This document shows, piece by piece, positions 1-10,048 of a stretch of DNA of 41,220 nt. Within the stretch, counting starts at the first letter, position 1; each line of letters opens with the position of its first letter. Below the pieces are notes generated by a model. That model ran no database searches, was not told the origin of the DNA, and saw only the letters and a list, made by a program, of their open reading frames with translations. The DNA is from Rhodohalobacter sulfatireducens (GTDB lineage: Bacteria; Bacteroidota; Rhodothermia; Balneolales; Balneolaceae), in contig NZ_JAKLWS010000037.1 in NCBI RefSeq assembly GCF_022012475.1, positions 1-41,220 on the forward strand, given 5' to 3'. The position numbers were made by a program, and so were the translations under genes.

Positions 1-3000
1 TGGGTATCTCCAGGCTTGGGTTACTATCCGTGATCCGAACCCAAAACGACTGGAAAGGAGCAATCAACACATCCTCGGATGCCGCACAGTTCAGATCGAT
101 ATAATCGCCGTTCCCAACATTGGTATCCGGATTACTCTCGCCGTTTGCGTTTGGTTCCCAGAAGTAAGCCGAGGTGGCGATATCGGTACCAATAAATTCG
201 CAGAAGTCCAGCGCAATAGGATGGGGATTCCCCAGCAGATAGAAATTACCGGGGTTAGGTGAAGTGCCCTCATTGTCGAAATTCAACCCGTTATAATCGA
301 ATGATCCGTCAAGGTTGTCCCAGTTGTCGCCGGATTCGATCGTCACCGGCAGATCCTCGTTCAGTACATACACAATAAACGGTGTACCCACACCCGGTTC
401 ATCGGCGGTGGATCCAATAGGGTCCCACTCATAGTTCTCCTGGTCAAGTTCATACAGTGTTTGCGAAGGCGGAGGACCCGTTTCTACGGTAATGCCGGAA
501 AACAGGTCGAAGTAGGAGTCACCATCGGAGGGATTTGTCATAAATCGCCAGCCCTCGCTGCCTGAAAGTTCTGCAAAAACGGTTCCCAGATCGATCGTCA
601 GAGTATAGGCATTGTCACTTTGGTTCTCATCCTCATCCACAATACGGAAATCGAATGAGGTAAAGTTGTAGCCATATTCATTGGCCGGCATATCCCAGGT
701 AAAATCGTCATTGTTGATATCTTCAATGGAGATCTCATCATCCAGGTTTACGGTGCTTCCGTCAAGCTCCAGCATACCTTCGCCTGGCAGGGTTTCAATT
801 TTGATGAAGAAATCATCATTGGAGATTCCAAAATCACTCTTAGAGAATTCATAATCGGATCTATTGCTCACGAAAATTCGCTGGTCTTCTCCTTCGGGCG
901 AAGTACATCCGGCTGCAATCCCATCATCGTTAATTGTCCAGTTGTGATCACCGATCAGGGCCTGACGAGCCGTTTCGCCATTGCAATAGGTAAGTCCGGA
1001 GGCACCCAGTTCTACATCATCCAGTACCGATCCGTCCTCCCATCCGATCAGGGTGTTGTCGTAGTTTTCTGTGGAGAGGCCTGAGTTGTTGAACATGTCT
1101 GTCATGATGTCAACCATTGAAATATCCCAGTCTCCAAGGTTCTGGTTGAATGCATCGGCCTCAAAAAACATGCCAAGCATATCCGTTACGCTGCTCACAT
1201 CCCAGCCGCTTATATCCTGGTCGAATGTATCGGTATTCGAAAACATGCCAAACATATTCGTTACGCTGCTCACATCCCAGCCACCGATATCCTGATTGAA
1301 TACAGAGGCGTCATTAAACATAGCCTGCATGTTCTCTACGCTGCTTACATCCCATTCACCTATATCCTGATTAAATGAATGGGCATGGGCAAACATAGCA
1401 TCCATATCCGTTACCTCGCTTACATCCCACTCGCCGATATCCTGGTTGAATGCATCAGCCTCATTAAACATTAACTCCATATTGGTAACACTGCTCACAT
1501 CCCAGCCACCAATATCCTGGTTGAATGCATCAGCCTCATTAAACATTTGGTTCATAGCAGTAACGTTACCAACGTTCCAGTCACCTATATCCTGATCGAA
1601 TGCAACGGCCACATTAAACATACTACCCATATTTATTACGCTGCTTACATCCCATTCGCCTATATCCTGATTAAACGCAGTGGCTCCATTGAACATATTT
1701 CTCATATCCGTTACGCTGCTGACATCCCAGCTGCCGATATCTCCATTAAAAAGTCCGGCGAAACGAAACATACTCCGTGTACTGGTAACGCCGGAGAGGT
1801 CGGGTTGATCTGTGGCGTTGTAGGTAAGATTGGAAGCACCAAAAAATGCTAGTTCCATCGAACTCCAGGCTATATCTCCCCACTGATCGATTGTTAAAAG
1901 CTTTTCTTGATCTCCGTTGTTGTTAATATAGAGCCGCGGAAACTCACCGGTAATTTTTACTTCGTATTCTCCTGCGGATGAGTAGGTATGCTCGAGAAAA
2001 TGCTCCACATCTTCACCGGGGTCGTTGGTATAATCTTCATCATTTCCGTCGCCCCAATCCACATTAAAATCGTAGCCGTTGCCAATCATGGGAATTCGAA
2101 TGGATTGATCATCTGAATCTCCCGGATTGTCCGTTTTCCAGGTGGTGATGAAGGGAGCGAATTCTGCTGCGCCGCAATCTTCAGCGAGTTCATCTCCGGT
2201 AATCGTCCAGTTATTTGGTGCCCCGGTAAGAACGCCTCTTGCATCAGCTCCATCGCAGTACGTCAAACCATCAGCACCCAGATCTACATCACTCTCCACA
2301 GTTTGAGCCGCCCAGCCAGTGAGGATGGCATCATAATTTTCTGTGGAAAGACCAGAATTGCTGAGCATACTTTCCATCGTTGCTACAGAGGAGATATCCC
2401 AGCCTCCAAGATTTTGATTGAATGACGTGGCTCCGGCAAACATCCGAATCATATCGGTAGCTTCAGACACCGTCCATCCGGTAATATCTCCATTGAAAGA
2501 GATCGCTCCATCAAATACTCCAAACATGCTTGTGATAGTTGAGACATCCCAGTTTTCCAGCCCATCATTTACTGACGTTGCACCGGAAAACATTTCGAGC
2601 ATAGAAGTGGCATTACTCAAATCAGGCTCATCGCTTGCATTGATTTCGAGATTTGTGGCTCCCTGGAACGCTTTTCTCATCGATGCCCACTCAATATCGC
2701 CCCATTGCTCTACACTTTGGATTTTATCTTTGTCGTCAGCGTCAAAAAATTGAATTTGTGGAAATGTGCCCGTAATCTTCACGGTGTATGTATCTGCAGA
2801 ATCGTAGGTGTGGCTGGCATCGCCTGTCTGGCCGGTATCGGTCTCACCATCGCCCCAGTCCACATCATAATCGTAAGAGTTCGGGCCCACCACCGTGGGA
2901 ATGGTAATTTCGAGGTCACCCGCTTCTACTTCCCAAGTTGTGATAAAAGGTGCAAATTCTGGTTCTTCACCATCGGGTTCACCCTGGAATTCGTAGGCGC

Positions 3001-6000
3001 CGAGGTCGATAACATCGGTATTCCCGTCGAACAGGCGGTCTTCAACGGCAAGATCGTCATCATTGTTCAAGTCGCCGCCGGAATCAGTATAGAGGGTGTT
3101 ACTGCCGATATTGATGACCGGGCTGGCTGAGGTGAGACTGAAATCCCCATCTGTTGTCGGAGAATCACCCGGAGTGATTCCGGTATCAAAAAGCGGATCT
3201 GTATCCGACATGTTATCACCGCCGTTGGTTCCACAATCAATATCCCATGTACCGGCGGGATTACAACCCTGGACAAGGCTGAATGAAATGATCGGATCTC
3301 CTGCGCCTTTTGAGAAATTATCTATACGCTCAGATTCGTATTCAATACTATCATTATTCCATATAATGCTGTTCTGAACCGTGGGACTACTATCAACGAC
3401 TTGTACACCACCGCCGAAATTTTGCGATTGATTTCCGGTGATGGTGGAATTGATAATAAGTGCCGATTCGGTATCGGCAAACTCAATACCACCTCCATAA
3501 CCATCGGATGAGTTACCGCTGATTAAGACATTTCGAAGCACCAGGTAAGAACCCTCATTGATAATTCCTCCACCTCCCCCGGTTTCGCCTTTCGATTCGT
3601 TGCCGCTGATTATACTGTTGGTGATTAAGACCATATCCCCGGGCTCGGCACTTGCATTCGGTACAGACTTAGCTGAGCCTCCTGCATTTAGGGAAATAGC
3701 TCCACCGGAAGAATTTCCCGTATTACCTGTAAAAACAGACTGATCAATCAATGGACTTCCGCCAAGAAGTCGAGCGCCCCCTCCCCATTCAGCGAAATTT
3801 ACTAAAAACCTGCTTTGACTGATTCTTGGTGAACTGTTTTCGGATGCCAATCCTCCGCCAAGGTCTGATGAGTTATTCGAGAATTCGACGTTGTTAAATA
3901 TTGGCTGATCTCCGCTGTCTTTGATAAAAACCCCACCCCCCGAAATTTCCGCAAAATTATTGTTAAATACAGAGTTTCTAATCGTGAGGGTTCCATTATC
4001 CACATACAATCCTCCACCCACGCTGTTGTTGTTGACATCCACTAACTCTGCATTTCCACCGGTAATGGTAAAGCCGTCCAGTATCGTTTCTGAAGTATTT
4101 TCTACGGCCGTAAGCACGTGGTAACTGTTGCCGTTTATACCACCAACATCATCAATATCCCCGCTTAATATCGTGACATTCGATTCCAAGTCACGGTCTT
4201 CAGTGGTCGTTTCGGAGCTGACACCTGCAAATCCGCCATACCAGTCAACATCATCAATGATCGTAAACGATGCTGTACGGTCTGAGGAATTATCCGTAGG
4301 CAGGTATGTTCCTGCTGCCACCCAGATTTCATCGACGTCCCCGGCAGTACAGTCTTCACTGTCAAAGAGTGGATAGACATCCCGAAGCTCTCCCAGCGCG
4401 TCATCCCAGCCAGAGCCAGTGCCTGATTCTCCTTTTTTCACATAGAGAATGTTGTCTGTAGCCGGGCAGCTGCTTGGCGATATGGGATTTCCCTGGAATT
4501 CATACGCTCCCATATCGATTATATCTACATCACCGTTATACACACGTGGGTTTTCCGCTAGATCGATTTCATCTGGTCCGAATAATTTAAAATCGGACAT
4601 ATCTGTATCGGGATCACCCATATTGATTGCAGGAGACACATTACTCAGTGTTAAATCACCACCGGCTGCATTCTCAAACAATGGATTGATAGTAAGTGAA
4701 TTCTCGTCGGCTGTAAAGCCTCCACCCTCTCTAATATCGCCTTCATCATTTCCATAAAGACTGTAAAAAAGTTCCGCTGAGCTTGGCCCAGCATTCCAGA
4801 TTTCGTTCCCGGCAAGTGCCGCAGTATTCCCCCAAATAATGGAATTAAGACTGTATAAGTCAGCACCATTCCGGTTGTAGATTCCCCCGCCATTACCCGA
4901 AAACTCAGTTGCTGTTTCCTCTGCTTCGTTTCCATATATGGTACTATTAAATAAACTAAGGGTACCCGAAAGTGCATGATCGACAGCCCCACCGTTAAAG
5001 CGTGCCGTATTTTGAATAAAGAGTGCATTGTAGAGTTCGGGTGAGGAGTAGCGTGTTGCCATCCCTCCGCCTTGTAAACCGGAACTATTTGTTTTGAAAA
5101 TAACATTCCTGAGAACAGGTTTTGCAAGATCACCACTCGAACCTTCTGTATAGAGTCCTCCACCGTACCCATCGGCAGAATTGTCCACAAATGTGACGGT
5201 TGTTATTCGAGAGTCTGCATTTTCAAGAGCCAATCCTCCGCCTTCGGCATCGTCTCCTCCAGCTTCATTATTCATAAACGTAGTTCTGAAAAAAGAGGGA
5301 TGCTGAGCACCAATCCGTTCTTCCGTTTCAATGACATAAGCACCCCCTCCCGCTGTTTCTGCATAGTTATTTTCGAAAAGAACATCCCCCATCGAAATAC
5401 CCCCATTGCTTGCGTATAAACCTCCGCCTTTGTCATGAGGGGCCGCACCGTCCGCATTCCCACCGGTAATCGTAAAATTAAACATTGTTCCTGAGGCTTC
5501 ATCCATGCTGGTTACCACATGGTAGCTGTTGCCGGAAAGGGTATCATCATTATCAATATCACCGCTCAGAACAGAGATATTTGACTCTACATCTCTCTGA
5601 TTTTCATTGTTTTCATCTCCCTCAAATCCCCCTAGAATATTCACTCCGGGCATCAGGAATGTAGCCACACGGTCGCCTGAATCATCTGTTGGCAGGTATG
5701 TACCGGCTGTGACCCAGATCTCTTCCACATCATCTGTCGTACAGGTTTCATCTTCGAACAGGGCAAGGGCATCCCGCAGTTCTCCGAGAGCATCAGACCA
5801 GTTGGCACCGGTTCCGCTATCCCCTTTTTTTACATACAGAATCTTATCCTCACTTGTAACCGGGCAGCCGTCAAAGCCAGCATCCTGCTGCAGTTCAAAT
5901 GAACCAATATCAATGACACCGCCGCTCCCAAAATCATAGACACGATTATTCCCGTTGGCATCGGTATCATTCGCGAGATCGCCACCTTCGCTTGTATAAA

Positions 6001-7327
6001 GAGCATTACTCCCATTATTTACAGCCGGACTGAGCGGACCCGTAATAGCATGTGTGAAAACGGGACCTCCGTTATCTTGCAACAAACCTAAAAGCGGATC
6101 GCTATTTTCCAGGTCTCCGGTCTCTGTAAAACTGCAGGTATTATCGGATGAAAGATTGTAGCCTTTCGACGTAATCGTTCCTGAACAGTCATCACCACTC
6201 GATTGATTAGCCACAATCGAATTACTGAAATTGATCACTGCACTCCCGGTCCCATTGATAACACCTCCAATTGTACCCGAATTATTCTCAGTGATAGTCG
6301 TATTTACGATGTTAATCACAGCATCAGAAAAATTTCCTGCATAGATACCCCCGGCGCCGTTAAAATTCTCGGCTTGGTTGCTACTGATGGTACTGTTGAT
6401 AATGAGCACCTCACCACCATCTATATCCATTCCGCCTCCTAATCCGCCAGTGTTTCCGTTGATAGTACTTCGGTCGATTGTGACATTCCCGCTTGAAATT
6501 CTGAATCCACCACCAAAAGCGGTTGATTGGTTATCGGATATCGTGCTTTCAGTTATTGTCGCATCTGAATGTTCTATATGGAAGCCTCCCGACCACTGTC
6601 CTCCGTCATTATTTGTGATGATGCTGTTTTCTATGGTTACATCGCTGTTTATAGTTCCATCTTCTTCATTGTACCTGATAATTCGTAATCCGCCCCCCTG
6701 GAAACCGGCTACATTATTTGATATGGTTGATTCAGTAATTGTAACAGTAGAACCTTCGATCCAAATACCACCGCCAAAACTATTTCCATCGCCTGCTGAA
6801 TTACCCGTGATTGTGCTGTTCGTGATCATGAGGTTCTCATTTTTTAAAACCATGATACCACCGGCTATTGAACTTCCGGCTGGTTTTCCACCTGTAATTT
6901 CAATCTCATCGATCTCGACATCTGTACCCGGGTAGAGGATAAAAACGCGGTCAATTTCATCCGCATCGATCGTAGCCAGGCCGGAACCGACAACTTCAAT
7001 TCGAACAGCTGCATCGTTATTGAGAATTTTGAGGGAACCTGACTCTTCATCTGCTGTTGTAGCGTCTGAATCCGTACTCGTATCGGAGTTCACTCTGCTC
7101 AGCGTATAAGTCTGTCCGCCGGTAAGCTGAATGGTTGCTGTCCCGCTACCAACATCATTTGCTGCAATGATCGCTTCTCTGAGAGAACAATCGGTTCCCG
7201 AATTGCAACCGTCAGGAGTTGGATCGTCCGTTCGGGTTACTTCAATTTGGGCCGAAACGACCGGTACGATAAGTATCAAAAACAGTACAAAGAATTGAAT
7301 GGAAAAAGCTTGGTGGAATTTATTCAT
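1..7327 (-). CDS. Giant exported beta-helix / DUF285 (BspA-like) surface protein, 3' end outside window
   Basis: The frame is open from an ATG at 7325-7327 to the window edge: 2442 codons without a stop, so the C-terminus is missing. Residues 1-26 are a signal peptide (MNKFHQAFS..., cut near VSA-Q). A CSLREA motif sits at residues 47-52, followed by Asn/Gly-rich right-handed beta-helix turns ([14 protein letters not shown] type) to about residue 490. Two related modules of about 464 residues follow, each opening with ILYVKKG (near residues 496 and 960) and closing with IDxGAYEFQG. Near residues 1454-1543 and 1721-1813 are two PKD-like domains (DVDWGDG), each followed by a DUF285 array and a C-terminal cap (GLTYC). 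The last visible part ([11 protein letters not shown]..., [11 protein letters not shown]) resembles regions preceding T9SS sorting domains, so a sorting domain just outside is likely but unseen. Probable role: cell-surface adhesin or matrix protein. The substrate is unknown. Confidence 0.88.
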   Translation of the reverse strand, partial: MNKFHQAFSIQFFVLFLILIVPVVSAQIEVTRTDDPTPDGCNSGTDCSLREAIIAANDVGSGTATIQLTGGQTYTLSRVNSDTSTDSDATTADEESGSLKILNNDAAVRIEVVGSGLATIDADEIDRVFILYPGTDVEIDEIEITGGKPAGSSIAGGIMVLKNENLMITNSTITGNSAGDGNSFGGGIWIEGSTVTITESTISNNVAGFQGGGLRIIRYNEEDGTINSDVTIENSIITNNDGGQWSGGFHIEHSDATITESTISDNQSTAFGGGFRISSGNVTIDRSTINGNTGGLGGGMDIDGGEVLIINSTISSNQAENFNGAGGIYAGNFSDAVINIVNTTITENNSGTIGGVINGTGSAVINFSNSIVANQSSGDDCSGTITSKGYNLSSDNTCSFTETGDLENSDPLLGLLQDNGGPVFTHAITGPLSPAVNNGSNALYTSEGGDLANDTDANGNNRVYDFGSGGVIDIGSFELQQDAGFDGCPVTSEDKILYVKKGDSGTGANWSDALGELRDALALFEDETCTTDDVEEIWVTAGTYLPTDDSGDRVATFLMPGVNILGGFEGDENNENQRDVESNISVLSGDIDNDDTLSGNSYHVVTSMDEASGTMFNFTITGGNADGAAPHDKGGGLYASNGGISMGDVLFENNYAETAGGGAYVIETEERIGAQHPSFFRTTFMNNEAGGDDAEGGGLALENADSRITTVTFVDNSADGYGGGLYTEGSSGDLAKPVLRNVIFKTNSSGLQGGGMATRYSSPELYNALFIQNTARFNGGAVDHALSGTLSLFNSTIYGNEAEETATEFSGNGGGIYNRNGADLYSLNSIIWGNTAALAGNEIWNAGPSSAELFYSLYGNDEGDIREGGGFTADENSLTINPLFENAAGGDLTLSNVSPAINMGDPDTDMSDFKLFGPDEIDLAENPRVYNGDVDIIDMGAYEFQGNPISPSSCPATDNILYVKKGESGTGSGWDDALGELRDVYPLFDSEDCTAGDVDEIWVAAGTYLPTDNSSDRTASFTIIDDVDWYGGFAGVSSETTTEDRDLESNVTILSGDIDDVGGINGNSYHVLTAVENTSETILDGFTITGGNAELVDVNNNSVGGGLYVDNGTLTIRNSVFNNNFAEISGGGVFIKDSGDQPIFNNVEFSNNSSDLGGGLASENSSPRISQSRFLVNFAEWGGGARLLGGSPLIDQSVFTGNTGNSSGGAISLNAGGSAKSVPNASAEPGDMVLITNSIISGNESKGETGGGGGIINEGSYLVLRNVLISGNSSDGYGGGIEFADTESALIINSTITGNQSQNFGGGVQVVDSSPTVQNSIIWNNDSIEYESERIDNFSKGAGDPIISFSLVQGCNPAGTWDIDCGTNGGDNMSDTDPLFDTGITPGDSPTTDGDFSLTSASPVINIGSNTLYTDSGGDLNNDDDLAVEDRLFDGNTDVIDLGAYEFQGEPDGEEPEFAPFITTWEVEAGDLEITIPTVVGPNSYDYDVDWGDGETDTGQTGDASHTYDSADTYTVKITGTFPQIQFFDADDKDKIQSVEQWGDIEWASMRKAFQGATNLEINASDEPDLSNATSMLEMFSGATSVNDGLENWDVSTITSMFGVFDGAISFNGDITGWTVSEATDMIRMFAGATSFNQNLGGWDISSVATMESMLSNSGLSTENYDAILTGWAAQTVESDVDLGADGLTYCDGADARGVLTGAPNNWTITGDELAEDCGAAEFAPFITTWKTDNPGDSDDQSIRIPMIGNGYDFNVDWGDGNDEDYTNDPGEDVEHFLEHTYSSAGEYEVKITGEFPRLYINNNGDQEKLLTIDQWGDIAWSSMELAFFGASNLTYNATDQPDLSGVTSTRSMFRFAGLFNGDIGSWDVSSVTDMRNMFNGATAFNQDIGEWDVSSVINMGSMFNVAVAFDQDIGDWNVGNVTAMNQMFNEADAFNQDIGGWDVSSVTNMELMFNEADAFNQDIGEWDVSEVTDMDAMFAHAHSFNQDIGEWDVSSVENMQAMFNDASVFNQDIGGWDVSSVTNMFGMFSNTDTFDQDISGWDVSSVTDMLGMFFEADAFNQNLGDWDISMVDIMTDMFNNSGLSTENYDNTLIGWEDGSVLDDVELGASGLTYCNGETARQALIGDHNWTINDDGIAAGCTSPEGEDQRIFVSNRSDYEFSKSDFGISNDDFFIKIETLPGEGMLELDGSTVNLDDEISIEDINNDDFTWDMPANEYGYNFTSFDFRIVDEDENQSDNAYTLTIDLGTVFAELSGSEGWRFMTNPSDGDSYFDLFSGITVETGPPPSQTLYELDQENYEWDPIGSTADEPGVGTPFIVYVLNEDLPVTIESGDNWDNLDGSFDYNGLNFDNEGTSPNPGNFYLLGNPHPIALDFCEFIGTDIATSAYFWEPNANGESNPDTNVGNGDYIDLNCAASEDVLIAPFQSFWVRITDSNPSLEIP
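1097..1771 (-). repeat. DUF285 coding array: nine 75-bp units
   Basis: Nine consecutive 25-codon units, each beginning with the ATG of an MF dipeptide (from 1771 down to 1171 in steps of exactly 75 bp) with consensus [23 protein letters not shown]. The tenth MF (1094-1096) begins a diverged cap ([13 protein letters not shown]). Units differ at many bases but keep exact phase, as expected for recombination-prone leucine-rich-like BspA/DUF285 repeats in surface proteins. Confidence 0.93.
2369..2593 (-). repeat. DUF285 coding array: three 75-bp units
   Basis: Three 25-codon units starting at 2593, 2518 and 2443 ([21 protein letters not shown]), followed by the same cap sequence ([11 protein letters not shown]) that ends the nine-unit array. 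This is a shorter duplicate of the array at 1097-1771 within the same protein. Confidence 0.9.
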
Positions 7328-7395
7328 GACGATTAGATTAAAATTGAAACAGGTACTCTCTCCGACATACCCGGTTTTGCCAGCGTTAACCCTAC

Positions 7396-7428
7396 ATGCA
7401 ACAGGTCGACTCAAAAAAGATCATTTGA
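7396..7428 (-). promoter_or_regulatory. Composite upstream element of the giant surface gene
   Basis: On the minus strand this reads TCAAATGATCTTTTT, ten bases, then TGTTGCAT, and it ends 68 bp before the start codon. The same arrangement with the same ten-base spacer lies 78 bp before the serine hydrolase start (8992-9024); 22 of the 23 fixed bases are identical. It could be a promoter for an alternative sigma factor or an operator. No matching -10 pair could be chosen with confidence. Confidence 0.5.
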
Positions 7429-7537
7429 GTTGATAATTTTTTGGTTTTTTTAGGATTATTCTCTCTTAGGAATAAATACTGTCAACCTAAATCAGAAATA
7501 GATCCTTTCAGAGTGCCCCCGAATCACCGGTCTTATA

Positions 7538-7610
7538 AGAGTCCCTTGCCATGAAGTCGAACTCTGCAAGGACCTGTCGGACTCTCGCCCCGTAGGATTC
7601 CATTCGGGGC
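7538..7610. repeat. Nested inverted repeats in the 7328-7650 gap
   Basis: AGAGTCC (7538-7544) pairs with GGACTCT (7579-7585), with CTTGC/GCAAG nested inside. A second stem GCCCCG (7587-7592) / CGGGGC (7605-7610) follows. They lie just downstream of the serine hydrolase stop and could end its transcript, but no U-tract follows. The rest of the gap holds only the upstream element at 7396-7428. Confidence 0.45.
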
Positions 7611-7650
7611 AGGTTCTTTATAAAGATACTTTTAACCGGAAAGCTCATTA

Positions 7651-8913
7651 TTATTCATTCATCTCTTGCCAATAGTTCAGAAGTTCTGAAATCATGGTAT
7701 TTGCGGCTTCAACCGTTACTCCTTCAGTATCCCGGGCATTGATCACAACCAGGAATGCAACTCCTGCACCCGGGCCTACCCAGGCAAGTGAATAATTTGC
7801 ACCGTTAGAACCGGCATGGAACCACGCTTCTCCCTCTGCCCAATCTCTTGATCCAACATGAATCCAACCCGAGGAATATTCACTTCCCCCCGGCATCTCT
7901 GTTTTTATACTGCTCAACATCGCGGCAGCTTCAGGAGTAATATAGTCTGACGTTCCATTCTCGGCTTTCATCATCTCGATAATGATTTTCCCCCAATCTT
8001 CCAGTGAACCATGTCCACCGCCTGAAGGACGCCTGAATGGTGTATTTTCGTGAGCTTCCCAGGCCACCCACTCCCCATCTGTATACCGATGAGAAACCGG
8101 CTGATTGGTGGTTCCCGATTCATCCTGCGGACCGAACCCAAAGCCGTTTAGATCAAAGGAATCGGACAGATTTTCAACGGCCCATTCTTCATAGGGCGTA
8201 TCAAAAGCTTGTTCTACAATAAGTCCAACTGTAGAAAAACCCAGGTTCGAGTAGTAATATTCCCCTTTAGCATTATGAGGCTCTTGTTGCAAGACCCAGT
8301 TCAGCATCTCAATTCGCTGAGATGAGGGAGTGACACCGTTTCCAATCGGCTGACCGTCCAAGCCCGAAATGACCTGGTTTACAAATCCAGACCGATGACC
8401 TAACAGATCTGTGATGGTAACTGATTTGTATTGATCTCTCATTATGTCAACATACTCCGGGAATAACTCTTCGAGTGTCTGATTCCAATCTATCAATCCA
8501 ATGTCAACCGCTTTTGCCGTTACCAAACCGGTAATCGCTTTGGTATTTGACCCCCACGACCAATGATCATCCTCCTCTACAGAAATCCCTGAACCGAGGC
8601 GTCTTTCCCCCGCAACTCCGATCGTTATCCCTTTTTCGATAGATACAAGCGCCGCACCCATGGCCGGCATATTGTATTCAATTCGAACCGAATCAACAAT
8701 CTCTGACAAATCCTGAAGTACAGGTGGTTCTTCAGTTGGCTGAGTTTCAGGATCATCATCCACTTCTGATGATGTTACGCTTGAATCAGAGCACGAACCA
8801 ATCACTAAAATCAAAATCAACATCATAATATGTGAGACCCTTTTCCAGGCATGAACATTCTCTTGCAGGAGTTTTACAGAATTGGCACTAAGCAACATTT
8901 TTTGTGATTTCAT
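7651..8913 (-). CDS. Serine hydrolase lipoprotein, class C beta-lactamase family
   Basis: 420 residues. The three family motifs of PF00144 are visible: SNTK at residues 122-125 (nucleophile Ser, general-base Lys), YSN at 221-223 and HAG at 366-368. A lipobox (VIGSC, Cys41) lies after a hydrophobic stretch, so the enzyme is probably anchored in the periplasm or outer membrane. The stretch before the hydrophobic segment is long for a type II signal peptide, so translation may start later, for example at Met6 or Met30. Family members include D-aminopeptidases, esterases and penicillin-binding proteins; nothing proves antibiotic hydrolysis. The gene diverges from the ECF sigma factor and shares an upstream element with the giant surface gene. 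Confidence 0.9.
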   Translation of the reverse strand: MKSQKMLLSANSVKLLQENVHAWKRVSHIMMLILILVIGSCSDSSVTSSEVDDDPETQPTEEPPVLQDLSEIVDSVRIEYNMPAMGAALVSIEKGITIGVAGERRLGSGISVEEDDHWSWGSNTKAITGLVTAKAVDIGLIDWNQTLEELFPEYVDIMRDQYKSVTITDLLGHRSGFVNQVISGLDGQPIGNGVTPSSQRIEMLNWVLQQEPHNAKGEYYYSNLGFSTVGLIVEQAFDTPYEEWAVENLSDSFDLNGFGFGPQDESGTTNQPVSHRYTDGEWVAWEAHENTPFRRPSGGGHGSLEDWGKIIIEMMKAENGTSDYITPEAAAMLSSIKTEMPGGSEYSSGWIHVGSRDWAEGEAWFHAGSNGANYSLAWVGPGAGVAFLVVINARDTEGVTVEAANTMISELLNYWQEMNE

Positions 8914-8991
8914 TTTTCAACCTCTGATTAATCTTCAGACAAAGAGGATTATTTAGTTTTTTAAATCTTTTCACTTTCTTCTATACATGTA

Positions 8992-9024
8992 ATGCAACAA
9001 CTCACTCTGAAAAAGCTCATTTGA
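8992..9024 (-). promoter_or_regulatory. Composite upstream element of the serine hydrolase
   Basis: On the minus strand this reads TCAAATGAGCTTTTT, ten bases, then TGTTGCAT, ending 78 bp before the hydrolase ATG. It is the second copy of the element at 7396-7428. It lies in the divergent gap with the ECF sigma gene, whose start is 92 bp away on the other side, so it could act on both genes. Confidence 0.5.
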
Positions 9025-9116
9025 AAAAAAGAGATTAAAAGGGTCTTTCTTTTACTGCAATTGCGTCTCTTTTTGTATAATGAATTCATTTTCTCTATGA
9101 AATATATTACTACGCT

Positions 9117-9692
9117 ATGGCAGAGGAATCATTAAAACTGACTCAGTTGCTGAATTCTGTTGATGAGAATTCAGAGGCGATCGATAAAATTTGGCCCCTC
9201 GTTTATAATGAACTTAGAAATCTTGCTCATCTTGAATTACGCAAAGAGCGAAAAGGACATACGCTGAACACAACAGCGCTCGTACACGAAGCGTACCTGA
9301 AACTGATTAAACATCCGCCGGAAGGAGAGTGGGACGGCCGGCACCATTTTTTTGGAATTGCTGCCCGGGCCATGCGCCAAATTTTGGTGAACTATGCCAA
9401 GAAAAGAAACCGTAAGAAGAGAGGCGGTAAACAAACTCCAACAGAGTTTGAGGAGGGTATCTATTTAACAGAAGAAAAAGCCGAAGAGATTGTGGCCCTC
9501 GATGAAGCCCTGGAAAGGCTTGAAAAGATAAACGAACGGCAGGCCAGGGTGATTGAATGCCGCTACTTTGCCGGGTACAATATTGAAGAAACTGCACAAA
9601 TCCTGGAAGTTTCTCCGGCTACCGTAAAACGAGACTGGACAATTGCAAAAGCCTGGTTATTCAGACAGATTCATCATTCGGGAGAGGATTAA
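9117..9692 (+). CDS. ECF-family RNA polymerase sigma factor (TIGR02999 / PF07638 type)
   Basis: 191 residues. Region 2 includes [17 protein letters not shown] and [13 protein letters not shown], typical of the TIGR02999 group. Region 4 ends with a helix-turn-helix ([28 protein letters not shown], about residues 146-173) for -35 recognition. No anti-sigma gene is adjacent. The next gene on the same strand encodes a transmembrane Ser/Thr kinase. In the ECF43 paradigm (EcfP/PknT of Vibrio parahaemolyticus) such sigma factors are activated by phosphorylation, so the same control is inferred here. A TATAAT hexamer at 9076-9081 lies about 35 bp before the start but has no convincing -35 partner. 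Confidence 0.93.
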   Translation: MAEESLKLTQLLNSVDENSEAIDKIWPLVYNELRNLAHLELRKERKGHTLNTTALVHEAYLKLIKHPPEGEWDGRHHFFGIAARAMRQILVNYAKKRNRKKRGGKQTPTEFEEGIYLTEEKAEEIVALDEALERLEKINERQARVIECRYFAGYNIEETAQILEVSPATVKRDWTIAKAWLFRQIHHSGED

Positions 9693-9771
9693 GAGGACAA
9701 GAAAATTTCCAAAAAGTAATCCGTCGACTAATAATAAAAGTTTCGGCTCTATAGTTTTTTGACAATAGTTG

Positions 9772-9850
<79 letters not shown>

Positions 9851-9946
9851 TTATTGCCTATTTAATATTGAAATATAGTTTCTTTGTCAACAGATTAAAT
9901 TTTCGGGTCATCAATATTAGGAGCGTTGAACCAATTCACTTTGAAT

Positions 9947-9961
9947 TGTTGCATGTATGGG
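9947..9961 (+). promoter_or_regulatory. TGTTGCATGTATGGG motif upstream of the kinase gene
   Basis: The motif starts 102 bp before the kinase ATG on its coding strand and matches TGTTGCATGTAGGG before the giant surface gene at 13 of 14 positions. The upstream TCAAATGA half is not conserved here. A looser inverted relative (CTACATGAACAAC) lies at about 10034-10046, next to the start codon. Confidence 0.4.
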
Positions 9962-10048
9962 AAATGGGCAGATCAATAAGATATCATAGATCTTTTCAAC
10001 GGATATCTGTGGTTTGCCCGACTGAATTAAATCCTACATGAACAACTG

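Noticed and set aside
1097-1771. CRISPR-like regular spacing
   Set aside because: The 75-bp units are contiguous coding repeats with no spacers and give perfect DUF285 protein repeats.
1071-6935. Many open frames of 60-185 codons on the plus strand and in a second minus-strand frame, for example 6378-6935 and 4651-5190
   Set aside because: They lie inside the giant minus-strand gene, which has a continuous frame with clear domain repeats; their translations are low-complexity (Pro/Ser/Ile-rich) and match nothing.
1-7327. Possible frameshift in the giant gene
   Set aside because: The first codon (7325-7327) and the last full codon (2-4) are in the same phase and the domain sequence reads through without a stop.
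7651-8913. Antibiotic-resistance beta-lactamase
   Set aside because: The family motifs are present, but this is a broad family of esterases, peptidases and penicillin-binding proteins; nothing specific to resistance is seen.
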